A stretch of DNA of 19,804 nt from Rhizobiales bacterium UBA3584 (GCA_002375765.1 DFMV01000016.1:48519-68322), one strand, 5' to 3'. Positions 1-9,223 are shown, numbered from the stretch's first letter. The notes: generated from the letters alone by a model not told the origin. Made by a program: numbers and translations.

Positions 1-299
1 CCGCTCATGGAATAACATTCCACGACCTCCGGATAGTCGGCGACCTCCCGCTCGAACGCTTCAAGCGTTTCCTCATCGTGCTGCTTGAGTCTAATATGGG
101 CAAAGACCGTGATATCGAGCCCCAGCTTGTGCTGGTCGAGGATCGAAACCCGCTCCTTGATGACCCCGTCCTTTTCCAGGCGCTTGAGACGCCGCCAGAA
201 GGGTGTGTGCGACAGGCCCACTTTCTCCGCCATATCGGCGACGGACAGGGACGAGTCATTCTGGACCACTGCCAGAATCTTGCGATCCATCTCGTCCAT
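1..299 (-). CDS. bkdR: Lrp/AsnC-family regulator of branched-chain amino acid catabolism (partial, cut by window edge)
   Basis: Reading from an ATG at 299 gives MDEMDRKILAVVQNDSSLSV and stays open to base 1, so 99 residues of the N-terminal half are visible. The N-terminus is the classic Lrp/AsnC helix-turn-helix (LD..ILA.LQ.D.., then VADMAEKVGLSHTPFWRRLK as recognition region, roughly residues 20-42). It is followed by GVIKERVSILD and the start of the RAM effector domain (FAHIRLKQHDEETLEAFE). A good ribosome site, GAGGAGA, precedes the ATG by about 7 nt on the minus strand. The gene is divergent from the bkd/liu operon. BkdR homologues activate or repress bkd genes in response to branched-chain amino acids, so a local regulatory role is inferred. 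The effector-binding C-terminus lies outside the window. Confidence 0.9.
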   Translation of the reverse strand, partial: MDEMDRKILAVVQNDSSLSVADMAEKVGLSHTPFWRRLKRLEKDGVIKERVSILDQHKLGLDITVFAHIRLKQHDEETLEAFEREVADYPEVVECYSMS

Positions 300-385
300 G
301 TGATCGTCTCCTCAATATGCGTAAAATGATAGGATGAAATATCCAACCATTACGGGATAGTCGGAGAATGAAGTCAAGTTCTCCC

Positions 386-413
386 CTTTGATTGGTAGTA
401 ATATTGATCAAAG
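386..413. promoter_or_regulatory. Perfect 7-bp inverted repeat, candidate BkdR operator
   Basis: CTTTGAT (386-392) and ATCAAAG (407-413) are exact reverse complements separated by 14 bases. Their centres are 21 bp apart, about two helical turns, and the middle is AT-rich (TAGTAATATTG). The site lies 31-58 nt upstream of the bkdA1 start, in the short divergent gap shared with bkdR, ahead of the ribosome site GGAGGAG. Lrp-family proteins bind AT-rich dyads of this general kind. That BkdR binds here is inference; no clear sigma-70 boxes could be fixed. Confidence 0.45.
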
Positions 414-443
414 CCCAATGTTGCAATCGGGGAGGAGAGCAGC

Positions 444-1697
444 ATGGACACAGTCGCACGACGCGATAAATCCAACCGCCCGGCACTATCGTTTTACGTA
501 CCCGAGCCGCCGGCGCGGCCCGGCCAGCCCGTCGATTTTTCTCACATTGAGGTGCCCGAGGCCGGCGCTGTGCGCTGCCCGGACATTTCCGAACCCGAGC
601 GCGACATGCGCGATCTGCCCTATGGGCTGATCCGCGTGCTCGACGAAAAGGGCAGGGCGGTCGGCCCCTGGGACCCGCGCCTGGACCCCGATACGTTGCG
701 CGCCGGGCTCACCGCCATGCTCAAGACGCGCCTGTTCGATGAGCGGATGTTCCGCGCCCACCGGCAGGGCAAGACCAGCTTTTACATGAAATCGCTGGGC
801 GAAGAAGCCATTGGCGCGGCCCAGGCGCTGGCGCTTGACCTTGGGGACATGAATTTCCCCACCTACCGCATGCTGTCCTGGCTGATGGCGCGGAACTATC
901 CGCTGATCGATCTGTGCAACCAGATCTATTCCAACGAGCGCGATCCGTTACGCGGTCGCCAGCTTCCCATTCTCTATTCGGCCCGCGACTATGGCTTTTA
1001 TTCCCTTTCGGGCAATGTCGGCTCGCGCTTCGGCCATGCCGTGGGCTGGGCCATGGCCTCGGCCTTCAAATCCGACGACAAGATCGCCATCGGTCATGTG
1101 GGCGACGGCACGACGGCAGAGGGCGATTTCCACGAAGCCCTGACCTTCGCCGCCGTCTATAAGGCTCCGGTTATCCTCTGCGTCGAGAACAACCAATGGG
1201 CGATTTCCTCGTTCTCCGGCATTGCCGGAGCCGGGGAGACCACCTTTGCCGCCAAGGCCATCGCCTATGGCATTCCCGGTCTTAGGGTCGACGGCAATGA
1301 TTTCCTCGCCGTCTATGCCGCGACCCTTTGGGCCGCCGACCGCGCCCGCACCAATCATGGCCCCACGCTGATCGAGTTTTTCACCTATCGCGCCGCCGGG
1401 CACTCCACCTCCGACGATCCCACCCGCTACCGCCCCGAGGACGAAGCCTCCAAATGGCCCCTGGGCGACCCGCTGGAGCGGCTGAAAGCCCACCTCATCG
1501 CCATCGGCGAATGGTCCGACGAGCAGCACGAGGCGCTGATCGCCGAGCTGACCGCCGACATCAAATCCGCCGTCAAGCAGGCCGAAGCCATCGGCACGCT
1601 GGGCCAGTCCAAGCCCAATCCGCGCGAAATGTTCGAGGACGTCTTCGCCCACCCCGACTGGCGCATCCGCGAACAGCGCCGGGAGGCGGGGGTATGA
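444..1697 (+). CDS. bkdA1: Branched-chain 2-oxoacid dehydrogenase E1 component, alpha subunit
   Basis: 417 residues, close to the roughly 410 of bacterial BkdA1. E1 alpha uses thiamin diphosphate to decarboxylate the 2-oxoacids of Leu, Ile and Val and passes the acyl group to E2. The ThDP motif is clear: GDG at residues 220-222, then TTAEGDFHEALTFA, ending in NN at 249-250. Other family landmarks are the extended N-terminus (IRVLDEKGRAVGPWDP), the TSFYMKSLGEEAIGAAQALA segment, and RAAGHSTSDDPTRYRP near residue 320, which matches the E1 alpha phosphorylation-loop region. The start is fixed by GGAGGAG 7-12 nt upstream. It is the first gene of the plus-strand operon. A palindromic repeat separates it from its partner subunit gene. 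Confidence 0.95.
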   Translation: MDTVARRDKSNRPALSFYVPEPPARPGQPVDFSHIEVPEAGAVRCPDISEPERDMRDLPYGLIRVLDEKGRAVGPWDPRLDPDTLRAGLTAMLKTRLFDERMFRAHRQGKTSFYMKSLGEEAIGAAQALALDLGDMNFPTYRMLSWLMARNYPLIDLCNQIYSNERDPLRGRQLPILYSARDYGFYSLSGNVGSRFGHAVGWAMASAFKSDDKIAIGHVGDGTTAEGDFHEALTFAAVYKAPVILCVENNQWAISSFSGIAGAGETTFAAKAIAYGIPGLRVDGNDFLAVYAATLWAADRARTNHGPTLIEFFTYRAAGHSTSDDPTRYRPEDEASKWPLGDPLERLKAHLIAIGEWSDEQHEALIAELTADIKSAVKQAEAIGTLGQSKPNPREMFEDVFAHPDWRIREQRREAGV

Positions 1698-1735
1698 GGG
1701 CGTTATTATCGTCAGCATTGCGACGAGAAACCTAT

Positions 1736-1848
1736 GTCATCCCGGGCGAAGACCCGGGACCCAGTACACTCGGCATTGGAAACCTGCCCCCTGCGGCGCG
1801 TTCCGCATCCTCTGAGCGTACTGGATCCCGGCTCAAGGCCGGGATGAC
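1736..1848. repeat. Palindromic repeat between bkdA1 and bkdA2
   Basis: The element opens with GTCATCCCGGG and closes with CCGGGATGAC, its reverse complement at the ends. The left arm (1736-1767) is itself a hairpin, CCCGGGCGAAGACCCGGG, followed by ACCCAGTAC. The right arm (1818-1848) begins GTACTGGATCCC and holds the hairpin CCCGGCTCAAGGCCGGG. The left arm is identical over 32 nt to 3342-3373 inside bkdB, and the right arm is the exact reverse complement of 18147-18177. It behaves as a REP/BIME-like dispersed family. No transposase is linked. Confidence 0.85.
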
Positions 1849-1902
1849 GACGGTGTGCGTAGCTGGCGTCGTGCGACGGCCGCAAATGACGAGGGGTCTC
1901 CC

Positions 1903-2922
1903 ATGCCGGCCATGAACATGATCCAGGCGCTCAATTCCGCCCTGGACATCAAGCTCGGCAGCGACCCCGACACCTTGGTGTTCGGCGAGGACGTGGGCTA
2001 TTTCGGCGGCGTGTTCCGCGTCACTGAAGGACTGCAGAAAAAACACGGGCTAAGCCGCTGTTTCGACTCCCCCATTTCCGAAGGCGGCATCGTCGCCACG
2101 GCCATCGGCATGGGCGCCTACGGGTTGCGGCCCATCGTCGAAATCCAGTTCGCCGACTATATCCTGCCCGCCTACGACCAGCTCGTGTCCGAAGCGGCCC
2201 GCCTGCGCTATCGCTCCAATGGCGAATTCTGGTGCCCCATCACCGTCCGCTCGCCCTATGGCGGCGGCATTTTCGGCGGCCAGACCCATTCGCAAAGCCC
2301 CGAGGCGATCTTTGCGCATGTGACGGGGCTGAAAACCGTGATCCCCTCCAATCCCTACGATGCCAAGGGTCTGCTGCTCGCCGCCATCGAGGAGGACGAT
2401 CCGGTGATCTTTCTCGAACCCAAGCGGCTCTATAACGGCCCCTTCGACGGCCACCACGACAAGCCGCTCACCACTTGGGCCGAACACAAGCTCGGCGAAG
2501 TCCCCGCCGGTCATTACACCGTGCCGCTCGGTTCGGCCTCGGTCATGCGCGAAGGCAGGGAGGTGACGGTGCTCGCCTATGGCACCATGGTTCACGTCTG
2601 CAACGCGGCGATTGCCGAATCCGGCATCGACGCCGAACTGATCGATTTACGCTCCATCGTGCCGCTTGATATCGACGCCATCGTCAAATCGGTCAAAAAG
2701 ACCGGCCGCTGCGTCATCGTCCACGAAGCCTCGCGGTTCGGCGGCTTCGGCGGTGAACTTTCCGCGCTCATACAGGAGCGGTGTTTTTATCACCTGCGCG
2801 CCCCGATCGAGCGCGTCGCCGGCTGGGACACCCCATACCCGCACGCCTTCGAATGGGATTATTTCCCCGGCCCGGTGCGCGTCGCCAAAGCGCTCAAGCG
2901 CTGTGTGGAGGCGGTGGCATGA
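1903..2922 (+). CDS. bkdA2: Branched-chain 2-oxoacid dehydrogenase E1 component, beta subunit
   Basis: 339 residues, the usual family size, from ATG 1903 (MPAMNMIQALNSALDIKLGS). This start is preferred to the upstream in-frame 1855 because GAGGGG lies 6 nt before it and homology begins here. E1 beta forms the alpha2-beta2 heterotetramer and completes the ThDP site: FGEDVG at residues 27-32 (with the ThDP glutamate), then DSPISEGGIVATAIGMGAYG. Further signatures are EIQFADYILPAYDQLVSEAA, RSPYGGGIFGGQTHSQSPEA and the C-terminal transketolase domain ELIDLRSIVPLDIDAI with VHEASRFGGFGGEL. Its stop overlaps the bkdB start (ATGA), so the two are translationally coupled. Confidence 0.95.
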   Translation: MPAMNMIQALNSALDIKLGSDPDTLVFGEDVGYFGGVFRVTEGLQKKHGLSRCFDSPISEGGIVATAIGMGAYGLRPIVEIQFADYILPAYDQLVSEAARLRYRSNGEFWCPITVRSPYGGGIFGGQTHSQSPEAIFAHVTGLKTVIPSNPYDAKGLLLAAIEEDDPVIFLEPKRLYNGPFDGHHDKPLTTWAEHKLGEVPAGHYTVPLGSASVMREGREVTVLAYGTMVHVCNAAIAESGIDAELIDLRSIVPLDIDAIVKSVKKTGRCVIVHEASRFGGFGGELSALIQERCFYHLRAPIERVAGWDTPYPHAFEWDYFPGPVRVAKALKRCVEAVA

Positions 2923-4439
2923 AAACCTATTCCTTCCGCTTGCCCGATATCGGCGAAGGCGTCGCCGAAGCCGAAATCACCGCCTGGCACGTCAAGGTCG
3001 GCGACCACGTCGAGGAAGACCAGACGCTCGTCGACGTGATGACCGACAAGGCAACAATCGACATGACCTCGCCGGTCGCCGGCACGGTGCTCAAACTATT
3101 CGGCGCCGAAGGCGACAAGGCGCCCGTCGGCTCGGTTCTGGTCGAACTTGAGATCGAAGGCGAGGCGGAGGCAGAGGCCGCCCCACCCCCCGCTTCCCCG
3201 GCGAATGCCGGTGCCCGCCCGAGCCGAAGCGAACCGGCGAGCGAACGGCAAGCACCCATGGACCCCGGCCTTGACCGCGGAAGCGATGGGGAAGAAGAAG
3301 CGCCTGCGGCTCCATCCCCCTCCGCCGTCCCGCCCACTCCCGTCATCCCGGGCGAAGACCCGGGACCCAGTACCCCCGGCGCCGGTGAGAGAACTCCATC
3401 CTCCGAGCCTGATGAAGCCCGGCTCAAGGCCGGGATGACAGGGGATGGAGAAGCGCCCGCGGCCCAGTCTTCAGCGTCTCCCAACCCCCAACCTGTCACT
3501 CCGGGGCCTGTTCCCGGAGTCCAGGCAGAGCGGGCCACAAGCGCAGAGTCCAAACCCACTCCCCACCACCAAATCCTCATCGCCCCGGCCACCCGCCGCC
3601 GCGCCGAGGATCTCGATATCGACCTCAACTACGTCATCGGTACAGGCCCCGAGGGCCGCATCACCGATGCCGACCTCGATGCCCATCTCAAGTCCAGGGC
3701 GCCCGAGCCCGCCGCCCGCGAGCGCCAGGGCGTCCACGAGAAAAAGATCATCGGCCTGCGCCGCAGGATTGCCGAGCGCATGGAACTCTCCGCCCGCTCC
3801 ATCCCGCATTTCTCCTATGTGGAGGATTGCGACATGACCGCTCTCGAAGGGCTGCGCCGGGAGATCAACGCCTCGCGCCAGGGCGCCCAGCCCAAGCTCA
3901 CGCTCTTGCCCTTCTTCATGCGGGCGCTTGCGCAATTGCTGCCTGAGTTTCCGCACGTCAACGCCCATTACGATGCCGAAGCGGGCGTGTTGCGCCAGTT
4001 CGAGCCCATCCATATCGGCATTGCCACGCAAACCGCCGAGGGCCTCATGGTCCCCGTCGTCCGCCACGTCGAGGCGCTCGACATCTGGGATTGCGCCCGC
4101 GAGATGAGCCGGGTCACCAACGCGGCGCGCGAGGGCAGGGCGTCCCGAGACGAGCTTTCGGGCTCCACCATCACCCTGACCAGCCTCGGCGCTTTGGGCG
4201 GGGTCGCCGCCACCCCGATCATCAACCACCCCGAAGTGGCGATCATCGGGCCCAACAAGCTCATGGGCCGCCCCGTGTTCATCAACAATCAGGTGACCGT
4301 GCGCACCATGATGAACCTCTCCTCGAGCTTCGATCACCGCATCGTCGATGGCTACGACGCCGCCAAATTCGTCCAGCGCCTCAAGCGCCTTCTGGAAAAC
4401 CCGGCGCTGATCTTCATCGAGAAGCGCTCATGGAGCTGA
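2919..4439 (+). CDS. bkdB: Branched-chain 2-oxoacid dehydrogenase E2 (dihydrolipoyl transacylase)
   Basis: 506 residues from ATG 2919, which overlaps the bkdA2 stop by 4 nt; a longer upstream frame from 2781 is an overlap artefact. Domains in order: a lipoyl domain (residues 1-80, lipoyl lysine K44 in [10 protein letters not shown]); a long Pro/Ala/Glu-rich linker (about 85-218); a peripheral subunit-binding domain (219-257, [19 protein letters not shown]...[12 protein letters not shown]); and the catalytic trimer-forming domain (about 272-506) with [11 protein letters not shown], catalytic H473 and D477. It accepts the acyl group from E1 and transfers it to CoA. The protein is about 80 residues longer than P. 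putida BkdB (about 423), and the excess is in the linker, where three palindromic repeats are translated. No E3 gene follows. Confidence 0.95.
   Translation: MKTYSFRLPDIGEGVAEAEITAWHVKVGDHVEEDQTLVDVMTDKATIDMTSPVAGTVLKLFGAEGDKAPVGSVLVELEIEGEAEAEAAPPPASPANAGARPSRSEPASERQAPMDPGLDRGSDGEEEAPAAPSPSAVPPTPVIPGEDPGPSTPGAGERTPSSEPDEARLKAGMTGDGEAPAAQSSASPNPQPVTPGPVPGVQAERATSAESKPTPHHQILIAPATRRRAEDLDIDLNYVIGTGPEGRITDADLDAHLKSRAPEPAARERQGVHEKKIIGLRRRIAERMELSARSIPHFSYVEDCDMTALEGLRREINASRQGAQPKLTLLPFFMRALAQLLPEFPHVNAHYDAEAGVLRQFEPIHIGIATQTAEGLMVPVVRHVEALDIWDCAREMSRVTNAAREGRASRDELSGSTITLTSLGALGGVAATPIINHPEVAIIGPNKLMGRPVFINNQVTVRTMMNLSSSFDHRIVDGYDAAKFVQRLKRLLENPALIFIEKRSWS
3191..3285. repeat. Degenerate palindromic repeat inside the BkdB linker (copy a)
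   Basis: Terminal inverted repeats CGCTTCC (3191-3197) and GGAAGCG (3279-3285) enclose the arm hairpins CCCCGGCGAATGCCGG and GACCCCGGCCTTGACC. It is translated in frame as about residues 91-123 of BkdB ([10 protein letters not shown] ... [10 protein letters not shown]). The phrases AGVH/MDPGLRRG-like are what such repeats typically encode. It is diverged, so its limits are approximate. Confidence 0.55.
3342..3439. repeat. Palindromic repeat inserted in frame in bkdB (copy b)
   Basis: The left arm 3342-3373 is identical over 32 nt to 1736-1767 between bkdA1 and bkdA2. The right arm (about 3414-3439) ends CCCGGCTCAAGGCCGGGATGAC, the same as 1827-1848. The 98-nt element has no stop in the bkdB frame and encodes residues 142-174 ([12 protein letters not shown] ... 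[10 protein letters not shown]). Sharing exact sequence with a non-coding copy shows that this part of the linker derives from a mobile-like repeat. Confidence 0.85.
3495..3526. repeat. Single-arm palindromic repeat in the BkdB linker (copy c)
   Basis: GTCACTCCGGGGCCTGTTCC followed by CGGAGTCCAGGC: the stem CTCCGGG/CCCGGAG encloses the loop GCCTGTT. The flanks GTCA and TCCAG match the GTCAT...(A/T)CCAG ends of the other copies, so this is one arm of a sequence variant. It encodes [11 protein letters not shown], about residues 193-203. Confidence 0.6.
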
Positions 4440-4449
4440 GGAGACCACA

Positions 4450-5601
4450 ATGACCCATCTCGATTTCGCCCTCGGCGACATGGCCGATACCATCCGCGAG
4501 ACCACCCACCGTTTCGCCAGCGACAAGATCGCGCCGCGTGCCGCCGAGATCGACCAAACCAATACGTTTCCCATCGACCTCTGGCCCGAGATGGGCGCAC
4601 TCGGTCTGCACGGCATCACCGTGGAAGAGGAATTTGGCGGCCTGGGTCTTGGCTATCTCGAACACTGCGTTGCCGTCGAGGAAGTCTCCCGCGCCTCGGC
4701 CTCGGTGGGCCTGTCTTACGGCGCCCACTCCAACCTCGCGGTCAACCAGACCCGCCGCTGGGGCACCGGGGCCCAAAAGCGCAAATACCTGCCCAAACTG
4801 ATCTCCGGCGAACATCTGGGCGCCCTCGCCATGTCCGAAGCCGGATCAGGGTCCGATGTCGTCTCGATGTCCCTGCGCGCCGAAAAGCGCGGGGATCGCT
4901 ATGTCCTCAACGGCACAAAATTCTGGATCACCAACGCGCCCAAAGCCGATGTGTTGATCGTTTACGCCAAGACAGATCCCGCCGCCGGTCCCAAGGGCAT
5001 TACCGCCTTCATCATCGAAAAGACCATGAAAGGCTTTTCCGTTTCCCCCAAACTCGACAAGATGGGCATGCGTGGCTCGGACACCGCCGAACTCGTTTTC
5101 ACCGATTGCGAGGTTCCGGCCGAAAATGTCCTGGGCGCCGAAGGGCAGGGGGTGAAAATCCTGATGTCGGGCCTCGATTACGAACGCGTCGTTCTCGCCG
5201 CCGGCCCGCTCGGCATCATGCAGGCGTGTCTCGATACCGTGCTGCCCTATATCCGCGATCGCAAGCAGTTCGGCGCGCCCATCGGCTCATTCCAGCTCAT
5301 GCAGGCAAAAATCGCCGACATGTATGTCGCGCTCAATTCGTCCCGCGCCTATGTCTATGCGGTGGCCAAAGCCTGCGATGCCGGCCAGACCACGCGGTTT
5401 GATGCCGCCGGTGCCATCCTCCTGGCCTCGGAAAACGCTGTAAAGGTGTCGCTCGAAGCCGTCCAGGCGCTGGGCGGCGCCGGATACACAAAGGAATGGC
5501 CGGTCGAACGCTTCGTCCGCGACGCAAAACTCTACGATATCGGCGCCGGTACCAACGAAATCCGCCGCTTCCTCATCGGGCGCGAGGTGATCGGGATATG
5601 A
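4450..5601 (+). CDS. liuA: Isovaleryl-CoA dehydrogenase
   Basis: 383 residues, a full-length acyl-CoA dehydrogenase. It oxidises isovaleryl-CoA to 3-methylcrotonyl-CoA with FAD and passes electrons to ETF. Visible signatures are [18 protein letters not shown] (FAD/substrate region), [33 protein letters not shown], and the C-terminal [20 protein letters not shown]. The catalytic base is diagnostic: the segment [18 protein letters not shown] places E245 where isovaleryl-CoA dehydrogenase carries its helix-G glutamate (human E254, LDLERLVLAGGPLG). Short- and medium-chain enzymes use a glutamate nearer the C-terminus. GAGGAG lies 7-12 nt before the ATG, overlapping the bkdB stop region, and the gene starts 10 nt after bkdB. 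This ties the bkd and liu blocks into one transcription unit. Confidence 0.93.
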   Translation: MTHLDFALGDMADTIRETTHRFASDKIAPRAAEIDQTNTFPIDLWPEMGALGLHGITVEEEFGGLGLGYLEHCVAVEEVSRASASVGLSYGAHSNLAVNQTRRWGTGAQKRKYLPKLISGEHLGALAMSEAGSGSDVVSMSLRAEKRGDRYVLNGTKFWITNAPKADVLIVYAKTDPAAGPKGITAFIIEKTMKGFSVSPKLDKMGMRGSDTAELVFTDCEVPAENVLGAEGQGVKILMSGLDYERVVLAAGPLGIMQACLDTVLPYIRDRKQFGAPIGSFQLMQAKIADMYVALNSSRAYVYAVAKACDAGQTTRFDAAGAILLASENAVKVSLEAVQALGGAGYTKEWPVERFVRDAKLYDIGAGTNEIRRFLIGREVIGI

Positions 5602-5632
5602 TGGGTCACCAGCGCACCCAAAGTCCCACCCT

Positions 5633-5664
5633 GTCATCGCGGGATTTATTCCCGGGATCCAGCA
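5633..5664. repeat. Single-arm palindromic repeat between liuA and liuB
   Basis: GTCATCGCGGGATTTATTCC followed by CGGGATCCAGCA: a stem of ATCGCGGGA with TCCCGGGAT (one mismatch) around a short T-rich loop, ending in the ATCCAG of the family. It is the only clear content of the 103-nt gap and may form a stem-loop in the operon mRNA. Confidence 0.65.
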
Positions 5665-5704
5665 GCATCTCCGCGGTTACCGCCGCCCTTGCGAGGCGCA
5701 TGGC

Positions 5705-7336
5705 ATGACCGCCCCCACCCTCCAATCCGCCATCAACCCGGCGTCCGAGACCTTCCGCACCAACGCCGCGCACAATCGCGCGCTGGCCGCCGAGCTGCGC
5801 GATACCGTCGCCAGGACCGCCCTCGGCGGCCCCGAAACCTCCCGCCAGCGCCATGTGGCGCGCGGCAAACTTCTCCCCCGCGACCGCGTCGAGCGCCTCC
5901 TTGATCCCGGCTCCCCCTTTCTCGAAATCGGCCAGCTCGCCGCCAACGGAATGTATGCAGACGAAGCACCGGGCGCCGGCATCATCTGCGGCATCGGGCA
6001 GGTCTCGGGCCGTCTGGTGATGATCGTGTGCAACGATCCCGCCGTCAAAGGTGGCGCATACTTTCCCCTGACAGTCAAAAAGCACCTCCGCGCCCAGGAA
6101 ATCGCCCTCGAAAACCGTCTGCCCTGCATCTATCTCGTCGATTCCGGCGGCGCCAATCTGCCCTTTCAGGCCGAAGTGTTCCCCGACCGCGACCATTTCG
6201 GGCGCATCTTTTTCAATCAGGCGCAGATGTCGGCCCAATCGATCCCCCAGATCGCCTGCGTCATGGGCTCGTGTACGGCTGGCGGGGCATATGTTCCCGC
6301 CATGAGCGACGAAACGGTCATCGTGCGCAATCAGGGCACGATCTTCCTCGCCGGCCCGCCGCTGGTCAAAGCCGCCACCGGCGAGATCATCTCGGCCGAG
6401 GAACTGGGCGGCGCCGAAACCCACGGCAAGAAGTCCGGCGTCGTCGATCACATCGCCGAAAATGACGAGCACGCGCTGACCATTATCCGCGACATCGTCT
6501 CCACCCTTGCGGACAGTCCACTGGGCGTGGGGCGGGAGTCCACCGGGGATACATTGGGCGTAGAAAAAAATAATTACGATATTTCAGACCTTTACGGCAT
6601 AATTCCTTTGGATGTCAGAGCCCCCTATGATGTGCGCGAAATCATCGCCCGCATCGTGGACGGATCGCGCTTTCACGAGTTCAAGGCGAACTACGGCACG
6701 ACGCTGGTCACCGGCTTTGCCGAACTCTGGGGCACCAAAATCGGCATCATCGCCAACAATGGCGTGTTGTTTTCCGAAAGCGCGCTCAAGGGCGCCCACT
6801 TTATCGAGTTGTGCTGCCAGCGCCGTATCCCCTTGCTTTTCCTGCAAAATATCTCCGGCTTCATGGTCGGCGGCAAATATGAGGCGGGCGGAATCGCCAA
6901 GGACGGCGCCAAGCTCGTCACCGCCGTCGCCACGGCTACGGTGCCCAAAATCACCCTCATCATCGGCGGCAGTTTCGGCGCCGGAAACTACGGCATGGCG
7001 GGCCGCGCCTATTCCCCGCGGTTCCTATTCACCTGGCCCAACGCCCGCATCTCGGTGATGGGCGGCGAACAGGCCGCATCGGTCCTCGCCACCGTCAAGC
7101 GCGATGGGTTTGAATCAAAAGGCGAAAACTGGAGCGCAGAGGACGAGGAAGCCTTCAAGCATCCCATTCGCGCCCGCTACGAGGCCGAGGGCAATCCCTA
7201 TTTCGCCACGGCGCGGCTCTGGGATGACGGCATCATCGATCCAGCCCAAACCCGCGAAATTCTGGGCCTGGCCTTCCGCGTCACGCTGAACGCCCCGATC
7301 CCCGAGCGCCCGCAATTCGGGCTGTTCAGGATGTAG
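5705..7336 (+). CDS. liuB: Methylcrotonyl-CoA carboxylase beta subunit (carboxyltransferase)
   Basis: 543 residues, close to the usual 535. It transfers CO2 from biotin on LiuD to 3-methylcrotonyl-CoA, giving 3-methylglutaconyl-CoA. The crotonase-fold carboxyltransferase shows [23 protein letters not shown] near the N-terminus, [16 protein letters not shown] at residues 188-203, [40 protein letters not shown], and the second oxyanion region [13 protein letters not shown] at 421-433 followed by [15 protein letters not shown]. These details match MCC beta rather than propionyl- or acetyl-CoA carboxylase, and the liuA/liuD neighbours agree. The ribosome site is weak (GCGAGG about 7 nt upstream). 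Codons 286-305 form an AT-rich, rare-codon patch unlike the rest of the gene. Confidence 0.94.
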   Translation: MTAPTLQSAINPASETFRTNAAHNRALAAELRDTVARTALGGPETSRQRHVARGKLLPRDRVERLLDPGSPFLEIGQLAANGMYADEAPGAGIICGIGQVSGRLVMIVCNDPAVKGGAYFPLTVKKHLRAQEIALENRLPCIYLVDSGGANLPFQAEVFPDRDHFGRIFFNQAQMSAQSIPQIACVMGSCTAGGAYVPAMSDETVIVRNQGTIFLAGPPLVKAATGEIISAEELGGAETHGKKSGVVDHIAENDEHALTIIRDIVSTLADSPLGVGRESTGDTLGVEKNNYDISDLYGIIPLDVRAPYDVREIIARIVDGSRFHEFKANYGTTLVTGFAELWGTKIGIIANNGVLFSESALKGAHFIELCCQRRIPLLFLQNISGFMVGGKYEAGGIAKDGAKLVTAVATATVPKITLIIGGSFGAGNYGMAGRAYSPRFLFTWPNARISVMGGEQAASVLATVKRDGFESKGENWSAEDEEAFKHPIRARYEAEGNPYFATARLWDDGIIDPAQTREILGLAFRVTLNAPIPERPQFGLFRM

Positions 7337-9223
7337 ATGATGATCAAGCGTCTCCTCATCGCCAATCGCGGCGAAATCGCCTGCCGCATCATCCGCACAG
7401 CCCGGCGCCTGGGCGTTGAAACTGTTGCGGTATTCTCGGACGCCGATGCTGGCGCGCTCCATGTCCGCATGGCCGACGCAGCCGTCCATATCGGGCCGTC
7501 GCCGGTCAGCAAGAGCTATTTGCGCGGGGACACGATCATCGCCGCAGCGCGCGAATCCGGGGCCGATGCCGTCCATCCCGGTTTCGGTTTCCTGTCGGAA
7601 AATGCCCAGTTCGCGCAAGGTGTTATCGATGCCGGGCTGATCTGGGTCGGCCCCGACCCGGCCTCCATCGAGGCGATGGGCTTAAAGGACGCGGCCAAAA
7701 AACTCATGGCAGAGGCGGGCGTGCCTGTGACGCCCGGCTATATGGGCGCGGACCAGTCCCCCCAGACACTTATCCCCGCCGCCGACGAGATAGGCTATCC
7801 TCTCTTGATCAAGGCCATTGCCGGTGGCGGTGGCAAGGGCATGCGCAAGGTCGAAAGGCCCGAGGATTTTTCAGCCGCGCTGCAATCGTGCCGGCGCGAG
7901 GCGAAAAGTGCCTTTGGCGACGACCGCGTGCTGCTCGAAAAATACGTCACCCGCCCACGCCATATCGAGGTGCAGGTGTTCGGCGACCGGCACGGCAATG
8001 TCGTGCACCTGTTCGAGCGTGATTGCTCGCTCCAGCGCCGCCACCAGAAGGTGATCGAGGAAGCCCCGGCGCCCGGAATGGATGAGCCGACCCGCGCCGC
8101 CATCTGTGCTGCCGCCATAAAGGCCGCCCATGCGGTCAATTACGTCGGGGCGGGCACCATAGAATTCATCGCCGACGCCTCGGAAGGCCTGCGCGCCGAC
8201 CACATCTGGTTCATGGAAATGAACACCCGTTTGCAGGTCGAACACCCGGTCACCGAAGCGATCACCGGCGTCGATCTCGTCGAATGGCAACTCAGAATCG
8301 CTTCGGGAGAAACCCTTCCCAAGTCACAGAATCAATTGGGCTTTTCCGGCTGGTCCGTCGAAGCCCGACTCTACGCCGAAGACCCTGCCAACGCCTTCAT
8401 GCCCTCGACCGGCACGCTCGAAATCTTCGATCTGCCCGAGGGCGTCCGCATCGAAACCGGCGTTCAAACCGGCGATGCCATCACCCCGTTCTACGATCCT
8501 ATGATCGCCAAACTCATCGCCCACGGCGACACGCGCCAGGAGGCCATCGACCGGCTTGAAACAGCCTGCCGATCCATCGCCATCCACCCGGTCAAAACCA
8601 ACGCCGCCTTCCTCGCCCGCGCGCTGTCCGAACCCGATTTTAGCGCCGGAAACATCGACACCGGTTTCATCGAACGCCACGGCGATACGCTAAATCAACC
8701 TGTCGAACCGTCCGCACAAGCCCTTGAACTTGCAGCGCAATCCATGCTGCCGCAAGGGCAGGGGGCTTGGAGCGATCTCGTCGGATTCCGCATGAATGCC
8801 GAACCGAACCGCACAATCCGCATGCGCCTGGCGTCAGCGCCAATCACGGTTTCGCTCCCCTCAGAGAGACCCCACCCCAGCACACAAGCACCGCGCATCG
8901 TCCACAAATCGCCTCACCGCACCCTCATCGCCGAGGCAGGCGAAATCTTCGCCTTCTCCCCCGACCGCACCGACGCCACCCATGGCGGCGCGGCAGCCGA
9001 TGGGGCAGTTCTCGCCCCCATCCCCGGCAAGGTCACCGCCATTCCCATTGCCGTCGGCCAGCGGGTCGCAAAGGGCGAAACGCTCATCGTCCTCGAAGCG
9101 ATGAAAATGGAATACACTCTGTCAGCACCCTTTGACGGCACCGTCGCCGCGATCAATGCATCGAGCGGCGAGCAAGTCACCGAAGGCACGGTTCTGGTGG
9201 AAATTGCGGAGGAAAATCAATGA
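7337..9223 (+). CDS. liuD: Methylcrotonyl-CoA carboxylase alpha subunit (biotin carboxylase plus biotin carrier)
   Basis: 628 residues, starting directly after the liuB stop; ATG 7337 or 7340 are both possible. It carboxylates its own biotin with ATP and bicarbonate. Biotin carboxylase part: [30 protein letters not shown] (residues 80-89), the ATP-grasp glycine loop GGGGKG (163-168), [20 protein letters not shown], and the active-site strand [14 protein letters not shown] (E294, N296, R298). The C-terminal biotinyl domain carries [11 protein letters not shown] with biotin lysine K590. The region between (about 450-550) is poorly conserved, as expected for the BT linker of MCC/PCC alpha subunits. 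It overlaps the next gene by 4 nt. Confidence 0.94.
   Translation: MMIKRLLIANRGEIACRIIRTARRLGVETVAVFSDADAGALHVRMADAAVHIGPSPVSKSYLRGDTIIAAARESGADAVHPGFGFLSENAQFAQGVIDAGLIWVGPDPASIEAMGLKDAAKKLMAEAGVPVTPGYMGADQSPQTLIPAADEIGYPLLIKAIAGGGGKGMRKVERPEDFSAALQSCRREAKSAFGDDRVLLEKYVTRPRHIEVQVFGDRHGNVVHLFERDCSLQRRHQKVIEEAPAPGMDEPTRAAICAAAIKAAHAVNYVGAGTIEFIADASEGLRADHIWFMEMNTRLQVEHPVTEAITGVDLVEWQLRIASGETLPKSQNQLGFSGWSVEARLYAEDPANAFMPSTGTLEIFDLPEGVRIETGVQTGDAITPFYDPMIAKLIAHGDTRQEAIDRLETACRSIAIHPVKTNAAFLARALSEPDFSAGNIDTGFIERHGDTLNQPVEPSAQALELAAQSMLPQGQGAWSDLVGFRMNAEPNRTIRMRLASAPITVSLPSERPHPSTQAPRIVHKSPHRTLIAEAGEIFAFSPDRTDATHGGAAADGAVLAPIPGKVTAIPIAVGQRVAKGETLIVLEAMKMEYTLSAPFDGTVAAINASSGEQVTEGTVLVEIAEENQ

Noticed and set aside
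948..1718. 256-codon minus-strand frame antisense to bkdA1
   Set aside because: Gly/Asp-rich mirror of the GC-rich sense codons; no domain or ribosome site.
1855..1902. Upstream start for BkdA2
   Set aside because: No ribosome site and no homology before 1903; GAGGGG precedes the 1903 ATG.
2781..2918. Longer N-terminus for BkdB
   Set aside because: It would overlap bkdA2 by about 140 nt in another frame; the lipoyl domain starts at [14 protein letters not shown] from 2919.
3471..4337. 288-codon minus-strand frame antisense to bkdB
   Set aside because: Shadow of the sense gene, low-complexity Gly/Ala/Asp composition.
444..5601. bkd genes as a pyruvate dehydrogenase (pdhABC) locus
   Set aside because: The BkdA1-type extended N-terminus, the Lrp-type regulator and the liu genes indicate the branched-chain complex.
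5606..6472. 288-codon minus-strand frame antisense to liuB
   Set aside because: Shadow frame; the plus strand carries clear carboxyltransferase motifs.
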